DNA of 64,000 bases from JBIYSM02 sp044759095 (lineage in GTDB: Bacteria; Bacillota; Bacilli; Brevibacillales; Brevibacillaceae). Within the stretch, counting starts at the first letter, position 1. Every line of letters starts with the position of its first letter. The stretch lies in the NCBI RefSeq assembly GCF_044759095.2, contig NZ_JBIYSM020000005.1, positions 1 to 64,000 on the forward strand, read 5' to 3'. Made by a program: the position numbers and the translations under genes. This document shows positions 8,539 through 17,333 of this stretch, piece by piece. The notes under the pieces were generated by a model. The model saw nothing but the letters and a program-made list of their open reading frames with translations. It searched no databases and was not told the origin of the DNA.

Positions 8539-9676
8539 TGGAAAGCGACAAATGCGGCTGTGCAATGCATGCCGCTACTGTGAAGGATATTGTGCCGTAT
8601 GGCGGGCGATCGAGTGGCGCCGGGATTTTACCCCGAATGATATGGCCTATTTGGCCAACCTTTGCCACGATTGCCGGGAATGTTATTTTGCGTGTCCCTT
8701 TACACCTCCCCACGAGTTTGGCATCAATCCGCCGAAGCTCTTTAGCGGGTTGCGTGATGAGTTGTATCATAAATACGCCTGGCCAGGCCCGTTGGCGAAG
8801 GCCCTTGGCGGGAAGCAGAGCAGCGTATGGACGGTGGTTGTCCTCACCATCGTGTTTACGGTGATTCTGGCGTTGTCAAGCAATACGGAGGCCCTGTGGC
8901 AAAAGCATGTAGGGCCAGGGGCATTCTATAATGTCATGTCTGAGTTTGCCATGATCGGATTGTTCGGCTTCCTGGGATTATGGATGCTTTTTGGCTGGGT
9001 CATTGGCGCCGTGAGATTTTGGCGTGAGATCAAGTCGCCCAACTCGGATCGAGTCGCGTTCCAAGACGTGAAGTCTGCGATCTCCTATGCGATGAGCCTG
9101 CGGTATCTGGGGGGAGAAGGGGCAGGATGCAAGGAGCCCAGCTACGAAATGTCCAGAAGCCGGCGGATGTTTCACCATTTGATTTTCTATGGGTTCTTGC
9201 TTGATTTTGCTTCGACGACGCTTGCGGCCTTTTACTCCCACGTGTTAAAAGTCCCGGCACCTTATCCGTTGTATCATCCGGTTGTGATCCTTGGCGCGTT
9301 GGGCGGGATCGGGCTCATTATCGGGATCACAGGATTCCTCTACGTGAAAAACAAGAGTGACCAATCCCTCTCCGATCCGAGTGCCACCAAGTCAGGCAAT
9401 GCCTTTTCTGTATCCTTGCTTGTGATTGCGGTGACTGGTATGCTTCTGTTGGCGATGCGCGAAACGGTTGCCATGGGGATCATGCTCATGATCCATCTGG
9501 GCAGCGTGGCCACCTTGTTCTTCGTTGCACCCTATTCGAAGTTTGCGCATTTCGTCTATCGCTTTATTGCATTGGTGCGTTATGCCCAAGAGGAACGGGT
9601 ACATGCTGAGCCGGTTCATAAAGACAAATCCCCAAAACAACCGGCACTTTCACACGGTGTGCCTGTAAGCAAATGA
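8513..9676 (+). CDS. tcuB: TcuB-like membrane electron-transfer protein (Fe-S plus cytochrome b-like)
   Basis: 387 residues from ATG 8513 (SD GGGAGGG). Two cysteine clusters lie in the first 75 residues, CNACRYCEGYC and CHDCRECYFACP, the pattern for Fe-S centres, followed by about six hydrophobic segments with conserved His (for example RMFHHLIFYGFLLD, LMIHLGSVATLFF). TcuB reoxidises the FADH2 of TcuA and passes electrons to the quinone pool. A strong terminator follows. Confidence 0.88.
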   Translation: MKLQELIDDGKRQMRLCNACRYCEGYCAVWRAIEWRRDFTPNDMAYLANLCHDCRECYFACPFTPPHEFGINPPKLFSGLRDELYHKYAWPGPLAKALGGKQSSVWTVVVLTIVFTVILALSSNTEALWQKHVGPGAFYNVMSEFAMIGLFGFLGLWMLFGWVIGAVRFWREIKSPNSDRVAFQDVKSAISYAMSLRYLGGEGAGCKEPSYEMSRSRRMFHHLIFYGFLLDFASTTLAAFYSHVLKVPAPYPLYHPVVILGALGGIGLIIGITGFLYVKNKSDQSLSDPSATKSGNAFSVSLLVIAVTGMLLLAMRETVAMGIMLMIHLGSVATLFFVAPYSKFAHFVYRFIALVRYAQEERVHAEPVHKDKSPKQPALSHGVPVSK

Positions 9677-9687
9677 TGGTAGATCAT

Positions 9688-9716
9688 ACCCCGGATATGC
9701 GATTCCGGGGTTTTTT
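9688..9716 (+). terminator. Terminator after tcuB
   Basis: ACCCCGGA / TCCGGGGT stem (CCCCGGA 9689-9695, TCCGGGG 9704-9710) followed by TTTTTT. Confidence 0.92.
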
Positions 9717-9757
9717 CATTATGGTTTATGGTCTGTTAAAATAAAAAACTTTTATCA

Positions 9758-9791
9758 TTGACAATAAAATATGAATATTTTTAGTTATAGT
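9758..9791 (+). promoter_or_regulatory. Promoter and LysR-like operator of the TRAP transporter operon
   Basis: A perfect -35 TTGACA (9758-9763) and a -10-like TATAGT (9786-9791) are 22 bases apart, too far for good unaided use. Between them is the inverted repeat AAAATAT-GA-ATATTTT (9766-9781), very similar to the prpF site, which suggests the same LysR protein controls both. Further down, near 9912-9926, TTGAAAGCGATGAAA resembles half of a CcpA site. Confidence 0.5.
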
Positions 9792-9963
9792 AGACAAATG
9801 GTAATATGTGAAGTAACAAGCAATTCCGAATTATTGAACAGGAAACAGGGGCTAAGGGGGGAGAGGCATTCTCTGTTGCGTTCAGGCTTTTGTTTCGGAA
9901 AATGGGTTCCAATTGAAAGCGATGAAATGTAAGGGCTTTCTTTCGAAAAGGGGGTAAAACTTT

Positions 9964-11028
9964 ATGAAAAAACGATCCGGTTTGTCCTGTTTGGTTGTTC
10001 TCACACTCGCTTCCATGATGGCGTTGGCAGGTTGCGGAAACAGTGCCTCGAATGCTCCGGCCGATGGCAAGAGCAGCCAGGGAGCATCGTCGGCTGAAGC
10101 GGCATACCCGAAGATGGAGATCAAGCTGTCGCACGTGGCAGCGGACAATACGCCTAAAGGCCAGTCTGCCTTGAAGTTTAAGGAGATTGTAGAGTCCAAA
10201 AGCGGCGGCAATATCAAGGTGAAGGTATTCCCGTCCGGTCAGCTCTATGGGGATAACGACGAAATTGAAGCGCTGCAGGCGAATAATGTGCAAATCATCG
10301 CTCCATCAGCGGCCAAAATGAGCGGTTTTGACAAATCATTTGAAATCTTCGACTTGCCGTTCATGTTTAAAGATGAAGAGAGTCTGCGCAGGTTTGAGGA
10401 TGGTGAGGGCGGCAAAAAATTGCTGTCCAAATTGGAGTCAAAAGGCATCGAAGGCCTCACGTTCTGGCCGAACGGATTTAAGCACATCACCAATAATAAA
10501 GTGGCAATCAAAAATCCGGATGACCTGAAGGGGTTAAAGATTCGCACACATGGCGGGCAGATTATCAATGAAGTGTATGGGAAGCTGGGTGCTGCCTCTA
10601 CCAAAATTGCCTTCAATGAAGTATACCAAGCTCTCCAGTTGGGTACGGTAGACGGCCAGGAAAACAGTCTGGTCAACATTGAAACGCAAAAATATGAAGA
10701 GGTTCAAAATAACCTCACCCTTACCAACCATGCGCGTTCCGAATATGTCGTGGTAGCGAACAAGAAATGGTGGGATGGCCTGGACGCCAAGACGCAAAGC
10801 CTTCTGGACGAAGCGATGAAAGAGGCGACAAAGGTTGGGCGTGATTTAGTGCAAAAGCTGGAGCTTGAATCGTTGGAAAAATTCAAGAAGAGCGGCAAAT
10901 TGAAGATCACCGAGTTGACGGATCAGGAAAGAGAAGCATTTAAGCAAGCGGTACAGCCTGTTTTCGATAAATGGGCAGCCGAGATGGATCCAGAAGTGAT
11001 TAACTTGGCCAAAGAAGCATCGAAGTAG
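9964..11028 (+). CDS. TRAP transporter substrate-binding lipoprotein, DctP family
   Basis: 354 residues. The signal peptide ends in a lipobox, MMALAGC, so it is anchored outside the membrane by Cys24. The mature part has DctP features: KLSHVAADNTPKGQSALKFKE, PSGQLYGDNDEIEALQ, and LKGLKIRTHGGQIINEVYGKLGA, in which the Arg usually binds the substrate carboxylate. Followed closely by the DctQ and DctM genes. With prpF-tcuAB next door the ligand is probably a tricarboxylate such as tricarballylate or aconitate (inference). Confidence 0.93.
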   Translation: MKKRSGLSCLVVLTLASMMALAGCGNSASNAPADGKSSQGASSAEAAYPKMEIKLSHVAADNTPKGQSALKFKEIVESKSGGNIKVKVFPSGQLYGDNDEIEALQANNVQIIAPSAAKMSGFDKSFEIFDLPFMFKDEESLRRFEDGEGGKKLLSKLESKGIEGLTFWPNGFKHITNNKVAIKNPDDLKGLKIRTHGGQIINEVYGKLGAASTKIAFNEVYQALQLGTVDGQENSLVNIETQKYEEVQNNLTLTNHARSEYVVVANKKWWDGLDAKTQSLLDEAMKEATKVGRDLVQKLELESLEKFKKSGKLKITELTDQEREAFKQAVQPVFDKWAAEMDPEVINLAKEASK

Positions 11029-11104
11029 AGAGGGAATGAATACTGGAAAAAAGAGGGGGACGCACCTCCTTTTTTTCTATCCCAGAAAGATGGAGGGGAA
11101 CCGA

Positions 11105-11623
11105 ATGTGCAAAACCAACAAAATGCTTTCATGGATCGAAGACGTGTCTTCGACGTTGTTTCTTGTTGTCGGATTAGGATTCATGTTTTTCGAAGTCGTG
11201 ATGAGATATGTCTTTGATTCTCCTACGACGTGGATCAATGAAACGGCAAGCATTCTCGTCGTCTGGGCAATCCTGCTGGGCTTGTCTGTCGGTCTTCGCG
11301 ACAATCACCACATTAGTGTTGACATTTTCTACGTGCTGTGTCCGCCGCAGATCCGCAAGGCCATTGACATGTTCGCCAATGGGGTATGCATCCTGTTTTG
11401 TATCTTTTTTGCGTATAACGGCTGTGTGTTGGTGCTTCACACGTTGGAAAGCGGCCAAGTGACCATGGATACAAGAATCCCCATGTGGATTTATTACACC
11501 GTTGTGCCCATATCCGGATTGATGTTTATGGTTCGGTTTATCGAACGGCTCATCCGTGTATGGAAAACGGACTACCATCGAACGACAGGGGGGGATATGA
11601 ATGAACACCATTCTGCTTTTTAG
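11105..11623 (+). CDS. TRAP transporter small permease, DctQ family
   Basis: 172 residues from ATG 11105 (SD GGAGGGG at about 11092-11098). In-frame starts at 11036 and 11090 add residues without family resemblance and have no SD. Four hydrophobic segments and the family pattern FFEVVMRYVFDSPTTWINE, then RDNHHISVDIF. DctQ forms the membrane complex with DctM. It overlaps dctM by 23 bases. Confidence 0.9.
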   Translation: MCKTNKMLSWIEDVSSTLFLVVGLGFMFFEVVMRYVFDSPTTWINETASILVVWAILLGLSVGLRDNHHISVDIFYVLCPPQIRKAIDMFANGVCILFCIFFAYNGCVLVLHTLESGQVTMDTRIPMWIYYTVVPISGLMFMVRFIERLIRVWKTDYHRTTGGDMNEHHSAF

Positions 11624-12884
11624 CGCCTTTTCATTGTTCCTTCTTCTGCGGATACCGATTGCGATCGCATTGGTTGCTTCCACGACGCTGATGTTTTGGC
11701 TGTCCGATACGTTCAGCATGTGGACCATCCCGCAAAAGATGTTCACCAGCTTGAATCATACGACGTTGATGGCGATCCCGGGGTTTGTGTTGGCCGGCAC
11801 GATTATCGCGAAGGGCGGCATCGCCAAATATCTGATCGAAGCGTTACGAGCCTGGATCGGGCATGTGTCCGGTGGGCTGTCGGTCGTTACGATCTTGGCC
11901 TGTTCCTTTTTCGCTGCCATTAGCGGGTCCAGTCCTGCTACAGCTGCTGCCATCGGTTCGATCATGATTCCTGCCATGGTGGAAGCGGGATACAGCAAAC
12001 GATATGCCATGGGATTGGTTGCTGCATCCGGAACGCTGGGAATCTTGATTCCTCCAAGCATTCCCTTGATTGTATACGGTGTGGTGACGGAGCAATCGAT
12101 TGGACAGTTGTTTATGGCCGGCGTCATCCCGGGCATTGGCCTAACCTTGCTCCTTGTCGTTTACTCCATCATCTATGCGCGCATGAAAGGATATGGGAAA
12201 CTGGAGAAAGCAGGGTGGAAGGAACGGTGGGGCTCTCTTAAGATGGCTTCCTGGGGGGGATTTTTGCCGATCCTGGTCCTGGGCTGCATCTACAGCGGAG
12301 CAACAACACCGACGGAAGCATCCATTGTCTCGGCAGTCTATGGGGTCATTGTTTCTCTCGTTGTGTATAAGGAAAGATCCATCAAGAAATGGTTGGAGAT
12401 TCTCAGGGAAAGCATCGGCATCACTGCGATGATTATGCTTATTATCGCGTCGGCGATGGTATTTTCGTTGTATATGACGCAGGAGCAAATACCGCAGGCG
12501 TTGGCAGAAGCCATGATGTCGATGGATGCGCTGAATAAAGTCATGTTTTTTGCATTGACAGCGATTCTCTTCTTTATATTGGGGATGTTTTTGGAATCAT
12601 CTTCCATCATGCTGATCACGCTTCCCTTGTTGCTGCCGATCATGCTGTCGGTGGACATTAACCCGATTCATTTTGCGATCGTCATGATTATCAATATGGA
12701 AATCGCCCAGATTACGCCTCCGGTTGGATTGAATTTGTTTGTCATCAGCGGGATTTCAAAATCGAGCCTGGGCGAAGTGTTCAAAGGCAGTATTCCATTT
12801 ATTGGCGTGATGATCGTGTATATGGTTTTCGTGATGATTTGGCCAGAGTTTACCTTATGGTTGCCTAAGCAGGTCATCCAGTAG
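11601..12884 (+). CDS. TRAP transporter large permease, DctM family
   Basis: 427 residues, about 12 hydrophobic segments. Family motifs: LRIPIAIAL, the AISGSSPATAAAIGSIMIPAM segment, and GILIPPSIPLIVYG (ion-coupling region), and near the end ITPPVGLNLFVISG. It catalyses sodium-driven uptake of the ligand delivered by DctP. SD AGGGGGGAT is close before ATG. The operon ends in a 69-bp repeat that can form a terminator. Confidence 0.94.
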   Translation: MNTILLFSAFSLFLLLRIPIAIALVASTTLMFWLSDTFSMWTIPQKMFTSLNHTTLMAIPGFVLAGTIIAKGGIAKYLIEALRAWIGHVSGGLSVVTILACSFFAAISGSSPATAAAIGSIMIPAMVEAGYSKRYAMGLVAASGTLGILIPPSIPLIVYGVVTEQSIGQLFMAGVIPGIGLTLLLVVYSIIYARMKGYGKLEKAGWKERWGSLKMASWGGFLPILVLGCIYSGATTPTEASIVSAVYGVIVSLVVYKERSIKKWLEILRESIGITAMIMLIIASAMVFSLYMTQEQIPQALAEAMMSMDALNKVMFFALTAILFFILGMFLESSSIMLITLPLLLPIMLSVDINPIHFAIVMIINMEIAQITPPVGLNLFVISGISKSSLGEVFKGSIPFIGVMIVYMVFVMIWPEFTLWLPKQVIQ

Positions 12885-12889
12885 GGCTT

Positions 12890-12958
12890 GGTGCCTGTCA
12901 CCACCCGAAATACGTCGAAAGGGTCTGTCTTGAAAGAGGCAGGCTCTTTCCTTTTGTT
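12890..12958 (+). repeat. 69-bp repeat with hairpin, copy 4 of the GGTGCCTGTCAC family
   Basis: Identical to 4869-4937 over 69 bases, same orientation, 6 bp after the dctM stop. The two copies bracket the LysR-prpF-tcuAB-TRAP block. A partial copy, GTGCCTGT, follows at 13023-13030. Confidence 0.92.
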
Positions 12959-13098
12959 TAGGGAACTCACTGAAATCATTGGAGGAAACTTCGTGAAGCA
13001 AGTCAAATTATTGCATGGATAAGTGCCTGTTCTCATCAGGAGGTGGTTACAAAAGAGTTTCCACCGCTGGAAGAGGATTATATGGGAGGTGAGGGGAA

Positions 13099-14598
13099 AT
13101 GGCGGGGATTTCATACAAAGAATATGATGCATTAGGGTTAGCGGAGCTGGTAAAAAAGAAAGAGGTTACACCAAGAGAGCTGGTTGAAGAAGCCATACAT
13201 CGAATAGAGACCCTGAATCCGGAGTTGAACGCTGTCATCCACAAGATGTACGAGCGTGCGAGAAATGATTCGGTGCATGAGGGGAGAGGCCGGTTTGCGG
13301 GTGTTCCGATGCTGCTAAAGGACATTTCACAAGAGATCGCGGGAGAGCCGATCACATCTGGCTCGAAAGCACTGCGCCCTTATCGGGCAAAGAGTGATTC
13401 GGAATATGTAAGACGGCTGAAGAACACAGGGGTTGTTTTCCTTGGTCAAACCAATGTGCCGGAGTTCGGTTTAATGGGAATTACGGAACCTGCTCATTAT
13501 GGACCGTGCAGGAACCCATGGAATTCGGCACATACGCCGGGTGGTTCAAGCGGTGGATCGGCTGCTGCCGTAGCTTCGGGGATGGTCCCTATCGCCGGAG
13601 CCAACGATGGAGGAGGATCCATTCGGATTCCCGCTGCCTACTGCGGACTGTTCGGCCTGAAACCGACGAGAGGACGCACGCCGGTAGGACCTCGTTACGG
13701 TCGGCTTTGGCAGGGAGCATCCGTTGAACATGTTCTCACTCGCTCGGTCCGGGACAGTGCTGCCGCTCTTGATGAACTCGCAGGAGAGGAAAAAGGGGCC
13801 GCCTTCTCGGCACCTCCTTTCGAGGGAAGCTATTTGGATACGGTCAACAAGCCGCTCGACCGGCCTGTACGGATCGCCTTTTCTGTTCAATCGCCGATTG
13901 GAACGGAAGTTCATCCTGCATGCAGAGAAGCGGTTATGAAAACAGCCAAATACCTGGAATCCATTGGACACCATGTCGAGGAGGTCGATGCGCCTGTACA
14001 TGGAAAAAACATCGCCATCAGTTATCTCACGATGTATTTTGGTGAAGTTGCTGCCGCATTGTCAACGCTGGAAGAAGCGTTGGGTCGCAAGGCAGCGTAT
14101 GACGATGTGGAGCCGGCGACCTGGCTGCTTGGATTGCTGGGCAGGGCTACTACGGCTGAGGAGTTTGTCTTAAGCCTGCGGGAGTGGGACCGAGCGTCTT
14201 ATGCGATGGAACTCTTTCATGAAACCTATGCGTATTATATAACCCCAACGACTGCTTTTCCGCCTGCGAAGATAGGAGAGCTTGAGCCGAAGCCTTTGGA
14301 AAAGCTGGCTATCCAAGTCATGGGCAAGTTGGGGTGGGGTGGACTTTTAAAGAAAGCAGGGATCATTGAGCAGATCGCCGAAGATAATCTCAAGAGGACG
14401 CCCTTTACTCAGCTGGCGAATCTCACGGGTCAGCCGGCCATGTCTGTACCCGTTCATAGGACGGCAGATGGACTGCCAATCGGGGTTCAATTCATGACCG
14501 CCAGAGGCCGTGAGGATCTGCTCTTTCAGATGGCTGCACACCTGGAACAAACGGAGCTGTGGCTAGACGTCAGCCAAAATCCTAGGTTTTTACGGTAA
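13099..14598 (+). CDS. Amidase-signature-family amidohydrolase
   Basis: 499 residues. The Ser-cisSer-Lys triad is visible: Lys74 in PMLLKDI, Ser150 in TPGGSSGGSAAA and Ser174 in DGGGSIRIPA, followed by GLFGLKPTRGR. The C-terminal part carries NLTGQPAMSVPV and GLPIGVQF. It hydrolyses a carboxylic amide; the substrate cannot be read. It lacks GatA context (no gatC/gatB), so it is a stand-alone amidase. SD GGGAGGTGAGGGG. It has its own terminator. Confidence 0.92.
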   Translation: MAGISYKEYDALGLAELVKKKEVTPRELVEEAIHRIETLNPELNAVIHKMYERARNDSVHEGRGRFAGVPMLLKDISQEIAGEPITSGSKALRPYRAKSDSEYVRRLKNTGVVFLGQTNVPEFGLMGITEPAHYGPCRNPWNSAHTPGGSSGGSAAAVASGMVPIAGANDGGGSIRIPAAYCGLFGLKPTRGRTPVGPRYGRLWQGASVEHVLTRSVRDSAAALDELAGEEKGAAFSAPPFEGSYLDTVNKPLDRPVRIAFSVQSPIGTEVHPACREAVMKTAKYLESIGHHVEEVDAPVHGKNIAISYLTMYFGEVAAALSTLEEALGRKAAYDDVEPATWLLGLLGRATTAEEFVLSLREWDRASYAMELFHETYAYYITPTTAFPPAKIGELEPKPLEKLAIQVMGKLGWGGLLKKAGIIEQIAEDNLKRTPFTQLANLTGQPAMSVPVHRTADGLPIGVQFMTARGREDLLFQMAAHLEQTELWLDVSQNPRFLR

Positions 14599-14614
14599 TG
14601 CCCGGAGTATTTTC

Positions 14615-14646
14615 CCCTTAGCGAAGAAGCTGCTAAGGGTTTTTTC
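14615..14646 (+). terminator. Terminator after the amidase gene
   Basis: CCCTTAGC (14615-14622) pairs with GCTAAGGG (14632-14639), followed by seven T. Confidence 0.92.
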
Positions 14647-14704
14647 GTGTTTGCGGCAAGAACAAAGGTGGAGATGTTCGGAAAATCATACTTGCACGAA
14701 ATGA

Positions 14705-14775
14705 TTGAATTCTCTTTGTTATGCGATTATAATTAAGATAAGAAATAGAACCACTGGTTCTATAGTAGAACCAGT
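14705..14775 (+). promoter_or_regulatory. Promoter and IclR-type operator ahead of the IclR gene
   Basis: -35 TTGAAT (14705-14710), 17-base spacer, -10 TATAAT (14728-14733). Just downstream is the palindrome AGAACCA-C-TGGTTCT (14747-14761) and a further half site AGAACCAGTT (14766-14775). The position over the start region suggests autorepression by the IclR protein encoded next. Confidence 0.75.
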
Positions 14776-14804
14776 TGAATCAATACACGCGAAAGGTGAA
14801 GGCG

Positions 14805-15566
14805 ATGTCCCTGAAAACGTTGGATAATTCCTTGGAACTGCTCAAGTACTTTACCAAACAGACCCCGGCGTGGGGGGTTCGTGAGCTGGCGAAAGAAATG
14901 AAGATGAACCATACCGTCGTGTACCGGATTTTATCAACCTTTGAGAGCCACGGATTCCTGGTGCAAAACCAGGAGACGAAAAAGTACGAGTTGGGGATCA
15001 AGTTCTGGGAGTACGGTCAACTCGTGCAGGACAGGCTGCGTCCGTCCGACATCATTTATCCCATAATGAAAGGGCTTTCAGAGGAGACGGGCGAGTCCAT
15101 CTTCCTCACCTGGCTGGACGGTATGGAGGGCATCTACGTAGAGATCGCGGAAAGTTCGCAGCAGATCAAGTACGCGGTTACGATTGGCAGCAAAATACCG
15201 CTTTACGCCGGGGCCTCCAGCAAGGTAATCATGGCCTACCTGCCGCGGGAACGGCAGGAAGCCATCATTCAAAAGGGACTGAAGCCGTTTACCGACAAGA
15301 CGATCGTCAGCCCGGAACAGCTGTTGGCCGACCTGGAGGAGATCCGGCAAAAGGGCTGGTGTTTTTCCGTGGGCGAATATTCCGACTCGGTATTTGGACT
15401 GGCCGTTCCGCTGTTCAATCACCGACAGGAAATCATCGCTTCGCTGACGATTGCCGGTCCGGAATATCGCATGCCCCAGGCCAAGGTGGCGGCAGTCCTG
15501 CCGCTCCTGCTCAAGGGCAGGGACGGGATTCAAGCCTGTTTCGACAAATTTCATTTGCAGTACTAG
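14805..15566 (+). CDS. IclR-family transcriptional regulator
   Basis: 253 residues from ATG 14805 (SD AAAGGTGAAGG); the upstream TTG at 14775 would place the start inside the operator. Winged HTH at about residues 1-60 (WGVRELAKEMKMNHTVVYRILSTFESHGFLVQ), followed by the GAF-like IclR effector domain (PLYAGASSKVIMAYLP, GWCFSVGEYSDSVFGLAVPLF). It stands at the head of the OPT-DUF917-DUF1177-peptidase block and is probably its local regulator. Confidence 0.92.
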   Translation: MSLKTLDNSLELLKYFTKQTPAWGVRELAKEMKMNHTVVYRILSTFESHGFLVQNQETKKYELGIKFWEYGQLVQDRLRPSDIIYPIMKGLSEETGESIFLTWLDGMEGIYVEIAESSQQIKYAVTIGSKIPLYAGASSKVIMAYLPRERQEAIIQKGLKPFTDKTIVSPEQLLADLEEIRQKGWCFSVGEYSDSVFGLAVPLFNHRQEIIASLTIAGPEYRMPQAKVAAVLPLLLKGRDGIQACFDKFHLQY

Positions 15567-15699
15567 CCGTAAATGCCTTGTCTTCGGACCAGGTTGGATT
15601 CGTTCTCGTAAGGAGGTGGTGGTAACGGCAGACAACGTATTGCGGCGCAGCTTGACAGAGAGAGATCCTTGCTTGACGAAAACTTTTGGGGGGAATTAT

Positions 15700-17319
15700 A
15701 TGAAGAACCAAAACGAAAAACATCCGATTGTGCTCGAACCGTTCTCGCTGTTTCTGATTATCGGGTCCTCTATTGTCGGGGCGATTATCGGTATGCAGCT
15801 CATCGTGTCGCTCGGCATTTCCGCCAACACGGCGATTATCGGGGCCCTGCTGGCCATGGTGATCGCCAGGATCCCTGTCGGACTTTTCCGCAAATACCGG
15901 TCGATCCACCGGCAAAACCTCATCCAGACCGCGATTTCATCGGCCACGTTTGGCGCGGCAAACAGTTTGCTGATTCCCATTGGCATTCCATTTGTCATGG
16001 GCAAGCCTGAGCTGATCCTGCCGATGCTGATCGGTGCCGGACTGGCGATGTTTGTGGACGCGATCATCTTGTACCGCCTGTTTGACTCGAAGATTTTCCC
16101 CGCCTCCGGCACCTGGCCGCCAGGGGTAGCGACCGCTGAATCGATTATCGCCGGCGATCAGGGCGGAAAGCGAGCCGGTCTATTGGGGATTGGAGCGGCG
16201 GGCGGTATCCTGGGTTCGTACCTGGGCGTTCCCATGTCGGCGTTTGGGGTTGCGTTTATCGGCAACATCTGGGCGCTCGCCATGTTTGGAATTGGCCTCT
16301 TGCTTCGCGGCTATTCCGTTCAGCTGTTCGGGGTTGACATCAACAAGCTGTACATTCCTCACGGTTTAATGATTGGTGCCGGTTTGGTCGCTCTGGTGCA
16401 GGTTTCCTATCTGATTCTAAAAAAACAGAATAATACGAAATCGGCGCCAAATCACGAGGTTGCGGCCGCTTCCGCAGACGCAAACGGGGAGAACTATACC
16501 CGTTCGGAACGCGATACGTACCGTGCCCTCGGATACGGATTTTTGGCTTATGTCGCCGTTGCGCTGATTCTCGCTGTGGTCGGTGGCATTGTAACCGACA
16601 TGTCGCTGGGAATGTTCGTCCTGTACTTGTTGTTTGCTGCGTTTGCAGCCTTTGTCCATGAATTGATCGTCGGAATCGCCGCGATGCACTCCGGTTGGTT
16701 CCCCGCATTTGCCGTTGCACTCATTACGCTTATCATCGGCATCCTGATCGGATTTCCGCCGGTCGCTCTGGCCCTCTTGGTCGGGTACAGCGCGGCGACA
16801 GGCCCGGCGTTCGCCGATATGGGGTATGACCTGAAGACCGGGTACATCCTCCGCGGCTTCGGTCGAGACAGGGTGTTTGAGCTGGACGGAAGAAAGCAGC
16901 AATTCATCGCCGCGATGATTGCCTTCGCGGTAGCGCTTGTCGCCGTTCTGGTCGCACACAAAGGCTATTTTGCCCAAAACCTGGTGCCGCCGGTGGACAA
17001 GGTGTACGTGGCGACGATTGAAGCAGGCGTGTCGCCCGACATCGCATGGCAGCTGTTCATTTGGGCCATTCCCGGGGCGCTGCTGCAGCTTTTCGGTGGA
17101 GCGAAGCGCCAGCTGGGGGTCCTGTTCGCAACAGGTTTGCTGATTCTGTACCCGGCAGCCGGTTGGGCAGTGCTCGCCGGGATCGTTATTCGCGCAGTGG
17201 TGCTGAAAGTGAAAGGGAAAGAGGCGGAAACCCCGATGAGCATTATGGCCGCGGGCTTCATCGCCGGTGACGCGCTGTACAGCTTCTTCAATTCCGTGTT
17301 TAAATTCAGCAAGCAGTAA
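15700..17319 (+). CDS. OPT/YSL-family transporter
   Basis: 539 residues from ATG 15700 (SD TTGGGGGG); the longer upstream reading has no family likeness. About 12-14 hydrophobic segments, with SGTWPPGVATAESIIAGDQGGKRAG, GLLGIGAAGGILGSYLG and GPAFADMGYDLKTGYILRG typical of bacterial OPT proteins. OPT transporters carry oligopeptides or metal-chelate compounds with protons. It precedes peptidase-like genes on the same strand, so import of a small peptide or peptide-like compound is the simplest reading. Confidence 0.9.
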   Translation: MKNQNEKHPIVLEPFSLFLIIGSSIVGAIIGMQLIVSLGISANTAIIGALLAMVIARIPVGLFRKYRSIHRQNLIQTAISSATFGAANSLLIPIGIPFVMGKPELILPMLIGAGLAMFVDAIILYRLFDSKIFPASGTWPPGVATAESIIAGDQGGKRAGLLGIGAAGGILGSYLGVPMSAFGVAFIGNIWALAMFGIGLLLRGYSVQLFGVDINKLYIPHGLMIGAGLVALVQVSYLILKKQNNTKSAPNHEVAAASADANGENYTRSERDTYRALGYGFLAYVAVALILAVVGGIVTDMSLGMFVLYLLFAAFAAFVHELIVGIAAMHSGWFPAFAVALITLIIGILIGFPPVALALLVGYSAATGPAFADMGYDLKTGYILRGFGRDRVFELDGRKQQFIAAMIAFAVALVAVLVAHKGYFAQNLVPPVDKVYVATIEAGVSPDIAWQLFIWAIPGALLQLFGGAKRQLGVLFATGLLILYPAAGWAVLAGIVIRAVVLKVKGKEAETPMSIMAAGFIAGDALYSFFNSVFKFSKQ

Positions 17320-17333
17320 TCGGTGAGGTTCCT

